Shown here one piece after another: positions 23,870 through 31,420 of a stretch of 41,822 nt of DNA (positions are counted from its first letter, which is position 1; the number at the start of each line of letters is the position of its first letter). Both the position numbers and the translations under genes were made by a program. The stretch is taken from contig SAKE01000034.1 in assembly GCA_004017275.1 (NCBI GenBank), positions 1-41,822 of the forward strand. Reading direction: 5' to 3'. This DNA comes from Mesorhizobium sp. GTDB taxonomy: Bacteria; Pseudomonadota; Alphaproteobacteria; Rhizobiales; Rhizobiaceae. The notes beneath the pieces were generated by a model, which saw nothing but the letters and a program-made list of their open reading frames with translations, had not been told where the DNA came from and made no database searches.

Positions 23870-24718
23870 ATGGCCTGCAAACTGCCGGGGGCGCTTAAGG
23901 CGCTTGTCTGGTTGATCGCCCTTAATATTGCTGGAGATCTCGATGTCGCGCAAGCAAGCGCTGACCAGCCGGTGCAGTTCGAAAGCGCGGCTGTCGCGCC
24001 AACGCCGTTGCAGCAGCGCATTGCGCAGGCAAGTAGCACGGTCCCGAAAGCTGTTCCTGGCACGCCGCTGCAAGGATATCTGACGCGACCGCCGGGTGAG
24101 GGGCCATTCCCGGCTGTCGTGGTTCTCCACGGATGTTTGGGTCTATTCCCAAGTATAAAGAAAACCTGGTCCGAGCGGCTGTCTTCCTGGGGTTACGTCG
24201 TCCTCGTTGTCGACAGCTTCAGCACGCGCGGCATAAAGGAGACCTGTGACGGCCGCCGGTTTGCTGATCGCGTCTATGACGCCTACGGCGCCTTGGAGTT
24301 CCTATCGAAATACGGTTTTGTCGACCCGCAGCGCATTGCCTTGATGGGATTCTCCGCAGGTGGGAGCGCAACGCTCGAGGCCGTGCAATCTGGTGGAGAC
24401 GAGCAGCTTATGGAGCGCAAGTTCAAGGCAGCGATCGCCTACTATCCGAATTGTTCGGCAGCGAATGGCGACATGACGGTCCCGACCTTGATACTGATCG
24501 GCGAACTTGACGATCGGACTCCCGCCCAAAAATGCCAGGAGATGATGACGCAGCGCAGCGGCAAGGGAAGCTCCGTGCAGCTTGACGTCTATCCGGGTGC
24601 CCGTCATGGATTTGATTACCCAGGACTCAAGGGTCAACGTATGGAGTACAATGCGGCTGCGGCCGATCAATCCATAAGCGCCTCTCATGAATTTCTGAAA
24701 GAAGTCTTCGGCGGCTGA
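23870..24718 (+). CDS. Dienelactone hydrolase-family alpha/beta hydrolase, exported
   Basis: A 282-residue protein with a hydrophobic N-terminal segment (residues 8-22) that should act as a signal peptide. The hydrolase core is YLTRPPGEGPFPAVVVLHG, then the nucleophile elbow MGFSAGGSA (Ser162), the acid in IGELDDRTPAQKC, and the His in YPGARHGFDYPG. Classical dienelactone hydrolases use Cys here; Ser suggests an esterase-like activity. ATG 23870 follows GGAGGAG. Converges with the LysE-type gene. Confidence 0.87.
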   Translation: MACKLPGALKALVWLIALNIAGDLDVAQASADQPVQFESAAVAPTPLQQRIAQASSTVPKAVPGTPLQGYLTRPPGEGPFPAVVVLHGCLGLFPSIKKTWSERLSSWGYVVLVVDSFSTRGIKETCDGRRFADRVYDAYGALEFLSKYGFVDPQRIALMGFSAGGSATLEAVQSGGDEQLMERKFKAAIAYYPNCSAANGDMTVPTLILIGELDDRTPAQKCQEMMTQRSGKGSSVQLDVYPGARHGFDYPGLKGQRMEYNAAAADQSISASHEFLKEVFGG

Positions 24719-24748
24719 CAGCGACAACTGCTGTTTTGGTTTTTGCCC

Positions 24749-25381
24749 TCAGCGCTGTGCGTCGGTCGCCATCTTCAGCGCGAGAGCCGCCAGCACCGTG
24801 CCCATCATCCAGCGCTGGATGACCAGCCACAGTGGCCGCCCGGCGAGGAAGGTCGCGATCGAACCGGCCGTCACCGCGATGATGGCATTGACGCTGAGGC
24901 TGATCGTGATCTGCGTGGCGCCCAGCACCAGAAGCTGCGACAGGACATGGCCTTTGCCCAGGCTGATGAACTGCGGCAGCAGCGACAGATAGAGCACGGC
25001 CACTTTCGGATTGAGCAGATTGGTCATCAGGCCCATAGCGAACAGCTTGCGCGGCCGATCCCTTGGCAGTTCGCGCACCTGGAATGGCGAACGCCCGCCC
25101 GGCTTCACCGCCTGCCAGGCCAGCCACAGGAGATAAAGCACACCGGCAAAGCGCAGCGCGTCATACGCATAGGGCACGGCGAGCAGCAGCGCGGTGATGC
25201 CGAATGCCGCCGCCAGCACATAGAAGACAAAGCCGAGTGCCACGCCACCGAGCGAGATCAGCCCCGCCTTCGGCCCTTGCGACAGGGAACGCGAGATCAG
25301 ATAGATCATATTGGGGCCAGGCGTCAGCACCATGCCGAGGCAGACCAGCGCGAAGGCGAGATGGTTGGCGGTTTCGGGCAT
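24749..25381 (-). CDS. LysE/RhtB-family amino-acid exporter
   Basis: A 210-residue inner-membrane protein with about six helices. The family signature is at the start, LVCLGMVLTPGPNMIYLISRSLSQGPKAGL, and the second motif is FAMGLMTNLLNPKVAVLYLS. Members export amino acids such as homoserine, threonine or lysine. No regulator or substrate clue is next to it. Confidence 0.92.
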   Translation of the reverse strand: MPETANHLAFALVCLGMVLTPGPNMIYLISRSLSQGPKAGLISLGGVALGFVFYVLAAAFGITALLLAVPYAYDALRFAGVLYLLWLAWQAVKPGGRSPFQVRELPRDRPRKLFAMGLMTNLLNPKVAVLYLSLLPQFISLGKGHVLSQLLVLGATQITISLSVNAIIAVTAGSIATFLAGRPLWLVIQRWMMGTVLAALALKMATDAQR

Positions 25382-25513
25382 CTGTTCGTTTCCCTGTGCA
25401 CCGCGAATGAACGCACGATCCCGCGAGCGGTCAACATGTGCCTGTCTCGACGGACGTGCGCAAGGGCATGGCGGCGCCAGCCGTTGCGCCAGCTAGATGT
25501 CAATGCCTGCGGA

Positions 25514-27499
25514 TCAGCCGACGACGCGCAGGTTCGACAATTCGTTGCCGATTTCCTTGAAGTCGTTCGACAAGGTGGCGCCGGTGGCGTTCCAGAACAG
25601 TTTTGCCGGCTTGCTCGCGTCCGTCGGATCCTTGCGGAAGCGCGAGTTCGACGAGCAGGATTTCAGCGCCGCGATCGCCGCTTGATCGCTGGTTTTGGTC
25701 GTGGACAGATCGAGCGCCACCGTCATCACCATGATGTTGGCCGCCTTGGCGTTGTTGCAAAGCGTCGCCATCTGCTCGTTGAGCGCGTTGGTATAATTGC
25801 CGTTCGAATAATCGAACTGGCCGATGGCGCTGGACGTACCCATAAACAGGCGGCCCACCGAAGTGCCGTTATAGCCTGGATTGAGATAGCCGTAGGATGC
25901 ATAGATCGATTTCGAATCGGCGGGGTCGGAATAGTTCAACGAGGACGGCGTATAGTAGGTGTTGGCGCCGTCGGTCAGCACGATCACGACCTTGTCGTTG
26001 CCTCTCTCGGTTTCCGGACGGCCTTGCGTGAACGGCTCGCCGCTCGAAACAACCCGCCAGCCCCAGGCCATGCCCTCGGGAACATTGGTGCCGCCATCCG
26101 GCTGCATCAGGTCGATCGCGGCCTTGATTGCGGTGAGCCCAGTGTCGGCGCTGACATCGGTCATCGGGGTGATCGGGCTGGTGGAGCAGCTGTAGTTCGG
26201 CCCGTTGCCGGCCGGCAGCGCCGGCGCATTGATCGGCCGTGGCTGGAAATATTTGGCCATGTTGCGCAGCCGGGTTTGGCCGGTGCTGCTCGTCGGGTCG
26301 TCATTCCACCAGCTGTTGATAGCGCCATAGGTCGTCGGCGCGGCCTCATCCGGATCCTGGGTGATCTTCCAATGGTTGCCAGGCTCGTCCGGGGCGAACA
26401 TGGGTACGAACATCGTCGCCGGATCGCCAACCCCTATGCCGGTGTTCGCCGAGCCGCCAGACGGCGCTGCGTCGTTGACATTGTAGGGATAGGGCCTGGC
26501 CTCGACGCAGCCCTGCCAACTGGCGAACGGGCCATAGGTGTCGATATAGTCATATTCGTCGTGGCTGTCGCTGCAGGTGCTGTTCGAGTTGTATTGGTCG
26601 CAAACCACGCGCTTGCTGCCTTTGACACGCTCATGGTTGGTGACGACCTTCATGTCGCGGTAGAGCGAAAACCGGGTCAGCATCTGGCCTTCATCGGTAC
26701 CCCATCCGGACCCGCGCTTGTACCAGGTGCCGTTGCTCTGCTGGGCGTATTTGTCGGCCGCGTTCAGTGTCGACCAGTCGAAATTCTCGTTCGATACCGG
26801 CGACAGGCCCTCGGTGTCCATCCAGGACGCATTGCCGTTGCCGGGTCCGACGTTGACCGAGGCGGCAAACGGCACGAGGCCGAATTGCACGGGTCTGTCG
26901 ACCTGTTTGATCATTGCCGCTTGCTTGGCCAGCGTGTCGACCAGCTGTTTGGCCGCGGTCTTGAGAAGATCGATGCGCTTTTGCCCCGAGCCCGTTCCGG
27001 TGGTGGTCATCGATCCCGAATTGTCGAGCACCAGGGCAACTTCCAGAGTGTTCTTCAACCGCACTTCCGAAGTGACGTTGAAGCTGATCTTCTGGTTTGC
27101 GTCGGTTTCGGATTTGCCGAGGAGCTGGCCGAAGGCGGGATAGAAATAGGGCTTGTAGTCGAGCCGCGCGCTCATCTTGAGCAAGCCGCCGCCGGTGGTG
27201 TTGCTTGGCAAGGTGACGCTGAGCGTCGTGTTGGCGGGATCGATCTTGTTGAGGTTGGCATTGAAGAAGTCGAGCGCATAGGCTCTCAACTGGTCGTCGG
27301 TCGCGCCCTCGGTCAGCCGGCGCGCCGTGGCGAAGTTCGCGGCATCGAGCGCATTCGACACCGCCTGTTTCTCGCGGCTCATCTCGGTGAAATCGACCGC
27401 TATCGCCAGGCTGCCCATCAGTGGAACCATCGCAACGACCGTCATAAGAGCATAGTTGCCGCGCCTGTCGCGGCAGAACTGACGCCAAAGTTCATGCAT
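25514..27499 (-). CDS. TadG-like protein with von Willebrand factor A domain
   Basis: A 661-residue exported protein. The N-terminus is the TadE/G type (RDRRGNYALMTVVAMVPLMG, then a helical SREKQAVSNALDAANFATAR). A von Willebrand A domain follows with the MIDAS motif DNSGSM (Asp159, Ser161, Ser163), a distant NDKVVIVLTDGANTYY, and a large Cys-containing insertion. TadG proteins anchor or regulate Flp pili; VWA domains bind protein partners through metal. GTG at 27550 gives a 17-residue longer form; ATG 27499 gives the expected N-terminus. No tad operon is nearby. Confidence 0.85.
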   Translation of the reverse strand: MHELWRQFCRDRRGNYALMTVVAMVPLMGSLAIAVDFTEMSREKQAVSNALDAANFATARRLTEGATDDQLRAYALDFFNANLNKIDPANTTLSVTLPSNTTGGGLLKMSARLDYKPYFYPAFGQLLGKSETDANQKISFNVTSEVRLKNTLEVALVLDNSGSMTTTGTGSGQKRIDLLKTAAKQLVDTLAKQAAMIKQVDRPVQFGLVPFAASVNVGPGNGNASWMDTEGLSPVSNENFDWSTLNAADKYAQQSNGTWYKRGSGWGTDEGQMLTRFSLYRDMKVVTNHERVKGSKRVVCDQYNSNSTCSDSHDEYDYIDTYGPFASWQGCVEARPYPYNVNDAAPSGGSANTGIGVGDPATMFVPMFAPDEPGNHWKITQDPDEAAPTTYGAINSWWNDDPTSSTGQTRLRNMAKYFQPRPINAPALPAGNGPNYSCSTSPITPMTDVSADTGLTAIKAAIDLMQPDGGTNVPEGMAWGWRVVSSGEPFTQGRPETERGNDKVVIVLTDGANTYYTPSSLNYSDPADSKSIYASYGYLNPGYNGTSVGRLFMGTSSAIGQFDYSNGNYTNALNEQMATLCNNAKAANIMVMTVALDLSTTKTSDQAAIAALKSCSSNSRFRKDPTDASKPAKLFWNATGATLSNDFKEIGNELSNLRVVG

Positions 27500-27730
27500 G
27501 TCTTGCAGCGGCCCCCGCCGGCGGATTCTCGATCGACACGAGCTTTTCACAAAACGCTGAAGGCCGCGTTTGGGAAATCGCTCGATTGCCGGGCCAGCGC
27601 TTCACCAACCGCTAACCAATCGGTGCCTGGCGAAAGCTGGTGACAGGCCGGGGCGGTTCGGCTAATCCGAACCGGCTGCGGCGAACCGTCTGTCGCGGCG
27701 GTCGCAACGATCATGATTGAAGGAAACGGC

Positions 27731-28591
27731 ATGGCGGATTCGCCTGAAATCATCGGCTCGCTCGAAGATGTTTCGAAGGCCTATTCGGCAATCCTGTGCG
27801 ATGTCTGGGGCGTGGTCCACAATGGCGAAACGCATTTTCCCGTGGCGGCCTCCGCACTGGCAAGGGCTCGAGAGGCGAAAATCCCCGTCATCCTGATCAC
27901 CAATTCGCCGCGCAGAAGTGCCGATGTCGTGGCGCAGATGAACGCGATCGGCGTCCCGCCATCAGCCTACGACCGGGTGGTCACGTCGGGCGACGTAACC
28001 CGGGATCTGATCGCCGAAGGTCCGCGCAAGATTTTCCACATCGGCGCCGATCGTGACTTCACGCTCTATGAAGGTCTCGACGTCGAGCTTGTCGAGGAGT
28101 TCGAGGCGTCCGGCGTCGTCTGCACCGGCCTGTTCGACGACGAGGTCGAAAAGCCCGAGGACTACATTGAGCTTCTGCGGCGGCTGCGCGCCAGGAACCT
28201 GCCTTTCATCTGCGCAAACCCCGACATCGTGGTCGAGCGTGGCGAACGCATCATCTGGTGCGCCGGCGCGTTGGCACGCGACTATGCCCAGCTCGGCGGC
28301 CGCACATTGATCGCCGGAAAACCCTACGCACCGATATACAGTCTTGCGATGAAGGAAGTTGCCGAGCTTCTTGGCCGGCCTGTCGAGCGCGCCCAGGTGT
28401 TGGCCATCGGCGACGGCATGATGACGGATGTGAAGGGCGCAGCCGACAGTGGCTTCGATGTTCTCTATGTCTCCGGCGGCATCCATGCCCGCGACTATGG
28501 CGATGCCCTGCAACCGGATCCGGCAAGGCTGGCGACCTTCCTGGAAAAGCATGGCTATGGTCCGGTAGCCGTCATTCCCAGATTGCGGTAG
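27731..28591 (+). CDS. HAD-superfamily class IIA phosphatase (TIGR01459 / NagD-like)
   Basis: A 286-residue cytoplasmic hydrolase. HAD motif I is ILCDVWGVVHNGE (nucleophile Asp24), motif II ILITNSPR, and the last motif IGDGMMTDVKGAADSG. Between them is a C2-type cap, giving the NagD-like layout. ATG 27731 has AAGGAAA five bases upstream and is preferred over the ATG at 27713. The gene is a usual neighbour of ribF in rhizobia, 6 bases before its start, so they are likely cotranscribed. Substrate unknown. Confidence 0.9.
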   Translation: MADSPEIIGSLEDVSKAYSAILCDVWGVVHNGETHFPVAASALARAREAKIPVILITNSPRRSADVVAQMNAIGVPPSAYDRVVTSGDVTRDLIAEGPRKIFHIGADRDFTLYEGLDVELVEEFEASGVVCTGLFDDEVEKPEDYIELLRRLRARNLPFICANPDIVVERGERIIWCAGALARDYAQLGGRTLIAGKPYAPIYSLAMKEVAELLGRPVERAQVLAIGDGMMTDVKGAADSGFDVLYVSGGIHARDYGDALQPDPARLATFLEKHGYGPVAVIPRLR

Positions 28592-28597
28592 GTGACG

Positions 28598-29578
28598 ATG
28601 GCAGCCTTCCAGCACATCCTGGCAACCGCTCCGCTGCCCGCAGACCTGCGCGGCGGCGTGGTCGCGATCGGCAATTTCGATGGTGTCCATCGCGGCCATC
28701 AGGCGGTGCTCGAGCGGGCACTGGCTGAAGCCGGGCGGCGCGGAGTACCCGCCCTGGTGCTGACATTCGAACCGCATCCGCGCAAGATCTTCAGGCCTGA
28801 TGTCCCGTTGTTCGTGCTGACGCCGCCGCCGATGAAGGCGCGGCTCCTGTCGCTGCTGGGCTATGCCGCGCTGGTCGAACAGCCGTTCACGCGCGACTTC
28901 GCCTCGCTGTCGGCGGAAGCGTTCGTGACCGATGTGCTGGAAACGAACCTTGGCATTACCCACGCCGTGACCGGGTTCGATTTCCATTTCGGCAAGGATC
29001 GTCAAGGCGGCCCGGCCTACCTGATGGCAGCGGGCGAGCGTCACGGCTTCGGCGTCACGCTCGTCGACGCCTTCCGCGACGAGGGCGCCGAGGTGGTGTC
29101 GTCCAGCCGCATCCGCGAATTGCTGAGCGAGGGCGAGGTGGCCGAGGCCGCCGGACTGCTCGGCTATCGCTTCACTGTCGAAAGCGAGGTGGTCGGCGGA
29201 CAGCAGCTCGGCCGCACGCTTGGCTTTCCAACCGCGAATATGAGGCTTTCAGCCGAAGCTGCCCTGAAAGAGGGCATCTATGCCGTCCGCTTTCGCCGCG
29301 CGAGCGGCACGCTTCACGACGGTGTCGCCAGCTTCGGCCGTCGCCCGACGGTCGATGACAATGGCGCGCCGCTGCTGGAAACCTTCGTCTTCGATTTCTC
29401 CGGCGACCTCTATGGCGAGATCTGCCAGGTTTCCTTCTTCGGTTTCCTGCGCCCGGAGGTCAAGTTCGAAGGGCTCGACGCGCTGGTCGCGCAGATGAAG
29501 CGCGATGAGGCTGAAGCGCGCGCGCTGCTTGCCGGCGTCAGGCCGCTCTCCGAGCTCGACGCGGCCATGGCATTCTAA
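28598..29578 (+). CDS. ribF: Bifunctional riboflavin kinase / FAD synthetase
   Basis: A 326-residue enzyme that makes FMN and FAD from riboflavin. The N-terminal adenylyltransferase domain has GNFDGVHRGH (residues 25-34) and TFEPHPRKIF, then VSSSRIRELL. The C-terminal flavokinase domain has GRTLGFPTANM and VASFGRRPTVDDN with the metal-binding Thr/Asn region. ATG 28598 sits after TAGGTG; a GTG two codons earlier is an alternative. Complete and typical. Confidence 0.96.
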   Translation: MAAFQHILATAPLPADLRGGVVAIGNFDGVHRGHQAVLERALAEAGRRGVPALVLTFEPHPRKIFRPDVPLFVLTPPPMKARLLSLLGYAALVEQPFTRDFASLSAEAFVTDVLETNLGITHAVTGFDFHFGKDRQGGPAYLMAAGERHGFGVTLVDAFRDEGAEVVSSSRIRELLSEGEVAEAAGLLGYRFTVESEVVGGQQLGRTLGFPTANMRLSAEAALKEGIYAVRFRRASGTLHDGVASFGRRPTVDDNGAPLLETFVFDFSGDLYGEICQVSFFGFLRPEVKFEGLDALVAQMKRDEAEARALLAGVRPLSELDAAMAF

Positions 29579-29620
29579 AGCATGATCCCGGTGGCCCCGG
29601 GTTTCGGGCAGGATCATGCT
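29579..29620. repeat. Rhizobial palindromic intergenic repeat
   Basis: AGCATGATCC (29579-29588) and GGATCATGCT (29611-29620) form a perfect 10-base inverted repeat around CCGGGTTTCGGG. This resembles the common rhizobial intergenic palindrome family. It lies between convergent ribF and the HdeD-like gene and may end both transcripts. Confidence 0.6.
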
Positions 29621-29630
29621 CAGGCAAGAA

Positions 29631-30185
29631 TCACTTTTTCAGCGCCAGGCCGACGGCGATGAAGGTCCAGCCCTGGAAGATCAGGTCGATCGCCAGGAAG
29701 AGACCCAGCACCCACAGGCTGTTGACCGGCCAACCCATGGCGATGATCAGACCCGCAAGCGCGCTGATGACTCCGGCCGCGACGATCCAGCCCCAGCCGC
29801 GTTCCGGCCGGTGGCTGTAGCCGACCCAGGCCCGAAGCACTCCTGACGCGACCAGCGCGATCGCCAGCAGGAACGTCAGCACCGCTGAAGCAAGCAGCGG
29901 ATTGTCGAAAGCAAAGAAACCGGCAACGGCGTAGAGCAGTCCGCTCAGCAGCCAGTAGAAGAAGCGGCTCCAGGTCTTGACGCCGAACGCATGCACGATC
30001 TCGATGATGCCGGCCATCAGCATCAGCCATCCCACGACATAGACCGAAGCCACCGTGGCGATGAACAGATTGGCGAAGGCAATGCCGCCGAAGATGAGCA
30101 GCAGCACGCCAAGCGCGACAAACCATCCCCATTTTGTCCGTGTCTGTTCGATCGCGATTTTCAAAGCGTCGCCGTGCAGGGTCAT
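29631..30185 (-). CDS. HdeD-family membrane protein (DUF308)
   Basis: A 184-residue inner-membrane protein with six hydrophobic helices in three pairs, the HdeD/DUF308 pattern (WGWFVALGVLLLIFGGIAFA, VGWLMLMAGIIEIVHAF, GLLYAVAGFFAFDNP). HdeD is linked to acid resistance in E. coli; the role elsewhere is unclear. ATG 30185 has GGAG nine bases upstream; ATG 30200 is a possible longer start. Confidence 0.88.
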   Translation of the reverse strand: MTLHGDALKIAIEQTRTKWGWFVALGVLLLIFGGIAFANLFIATVASVYVVGWLMLMAGIIEIVHAFGVKTWSRFFYWLLSGLLYAVAGFFAFDNPLLASAVLTFLLAIALVASGVLRAWVGYSHRPERGWGWIVAAGVISALAGLIIAMGWPVNSLWVLGLFLAIDLIFQGWTFIAVGLALKK

Positions 30186-30380
30186 TGTCGCCGTCTCCAT
30201 CAAGGGCTGCGGGATACTGCCGGACGGAAGTTAGTCCCGGCGCCGGCCAACGTCCAGCCGACGGCCGGCAGCGGGATCGCGGCAAAGCGCGAGCGGATGT
30301 CTCGGGTTTAAATCAAATTTTACCAAACGGCCGTCAAAGCTGTCATCGGTAACCATGTGTGTTGTGTTAGTGGAGTAGCC

Positions 30381-31187
30381 ATGAGTCCGGTCGGAAGAAT
30401 CTCTCTGGTGTTGGCCGCTGCGGTGCTGGGTGGGGCGGGCGCTGCCAATGCGGGCGAGGGCAGCTGGCTGTCCGGCGACTGGTATCTGACCATTGGCGCC
30501 ACTGGCATGGTCGCTCCTGACTTCGAGGGCGGCAAGAAATACCTGCTCAGCGCTTCACCGATCGTCTCGCTGGGCAAGGCCGGACCGGCCGCTCGCTTCA
30601 CTTCGCGCAACGACAACATCTCGCTGGCGCTGGTCGATGATGGCGGTATCCGCGCCGGCTTGACCGGCAAGTTCCTGTTTTCGCGTGACGATGACAATGC
30701 CGACGAGTTGAAGGGCCTCGATCCGGTGCGCTGGGGCGGCGAAGTTGGCGGCTTCTTCGAATTCTATCCGACGGACTGGCTGCGCGCCCGCGCCGAACTG
30801 CGCCACGGCATTCGCGCGCACAACGGCTTTGTCGCCGACATCGCCGCCGATGCCTTCTACGATGTGACGCCCACCGTGCGGATTTCAGGTGGACCGCGTG
30901 TCTCGTTCGCTTCAGGCAACTATTTCGACGCCTACTACGGCGTCAACGCGCAGGAGGCAGTGGCCTCGGGCCTGAGCGAATATCATCCCGGTGGCGGGCT
31001 GAAATCGACCGGCGTCGGCGGCGCCATAACCTGGAAGGTGACCGAGCCGATGACCGCCAGCCTGTTTGGCGAGTATTCGCGCCTGATGGGACCGGCGGCC
31101 GATTCCAGCCTGGTCAGGGAACGCGGCGACCGCAATCAGTTCATGATCGGCGTGTCGACCAGCTATCGCTTCGATTTCACGATGTAA
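30381..31187 (+). CDS. MipA/OmpV-family outer-membrane protein
   Basis: A 268-residue exported protein with a signal peptide (cleavage after GAANA, about residue 24). The mature part is beta-rich with alternating strands: GDWYLTIGATGMVAPDFEGG at the start and a C-terminal FMIGVSTSYRFDFTM ending in an aromatic-hydrophobic strand, as in outer-membrane barrels. MipA links murein enzymes in E. coli; OmpV is a porin-like barrel. ATG 30381 has TGGAG upstream. Stands alone before ileS. Confidence 0.87.
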   Translation: MSPVGRISLVLAAAVLGGAGAANAGEGSWLSGDWYLTIGATGMVAPDFEGGKKYLLSASPIVSLGKAGPAARFTSRNDNISLALVDDGGIRAGLTGKFLFSRDDDNADELKGLDPVRWGGEVGGFFEFYPTDWLRARAELRHGIRAHNGFVADIAADAFYDVTPTVRISGGPRVSFASGNYFDAYYGVNAQEAVASGLSEYHPGGGLKSTGVGGAITWKVTEPMTASLFGEYSRLMGPAADSSLVRERGDRNQFMIGVSTSYRFDFTM

Positions 31188-31241
31188 GTGAATCGAACGA
31201 GACGCTTTATTCCTGCGGCTTTCTCCGCTAAAAGCCCTGCC

Positions 31242-31310
31242 ATGATGAGCTTTTCGCGCCTTTGCGCGCTGACGATACGAATTACGAGCCCGGTGTTCCG
31301 GGCGGCCTGA
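31242..31310 (+). CDS. Possible ileS leader peptide (22 residues)
   Basis: A short frame from ATG 31242 (or 31245) to TGA 31308-31310. Near its end it reads SRLCALTIRIT with two Ile codons, ATA and ATT, both much rarer than ATC in the genes around. Hairpins and a terminator-like stem follow before ileS, which loads Ile onto tRNA. The ribosome site is weak, so the call is tentative. Confidence 0.4.
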   Translation: MMSFSRLCALTIRITSPVFRAA

Positions 31311-31358
31311 GCGCCGCTGGAGCCGCCGGGGTTCTTGCGCGTGCCTCTCGCGCTTTTT
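31288..31358 (+). terminator. Candidate attenuator upstream of ileS
   Basis: GCCCGG (31288-31293) pairs with CCGGGC (31298-31303). This stem excludes a second one, GGCGGC (31301-31306) with GCCGCC (31322-31327). Last comes GCGCG (31337-31341), a 7-base loop, CGCGC (31349-31353) and TTTTT (31354-31358), a short Rho-independent terminator shape. It ends 62 bases before the ileS start. Confidence 0.4.
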
Positions 31359-31420
31359 CCAAATGATGATAGTTCAACGCCCGAGCTCCTTTGCCGCCGG
31401 GCAATGCACATGGCAGGCCA

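Noticed and set aside
24743..27643. 966-codon plus-strand open frame
   Set aside because: Antisense to the LysE and TadG-VWA genes. It is an open frame of GC-rich DNA with no recognisable domain.
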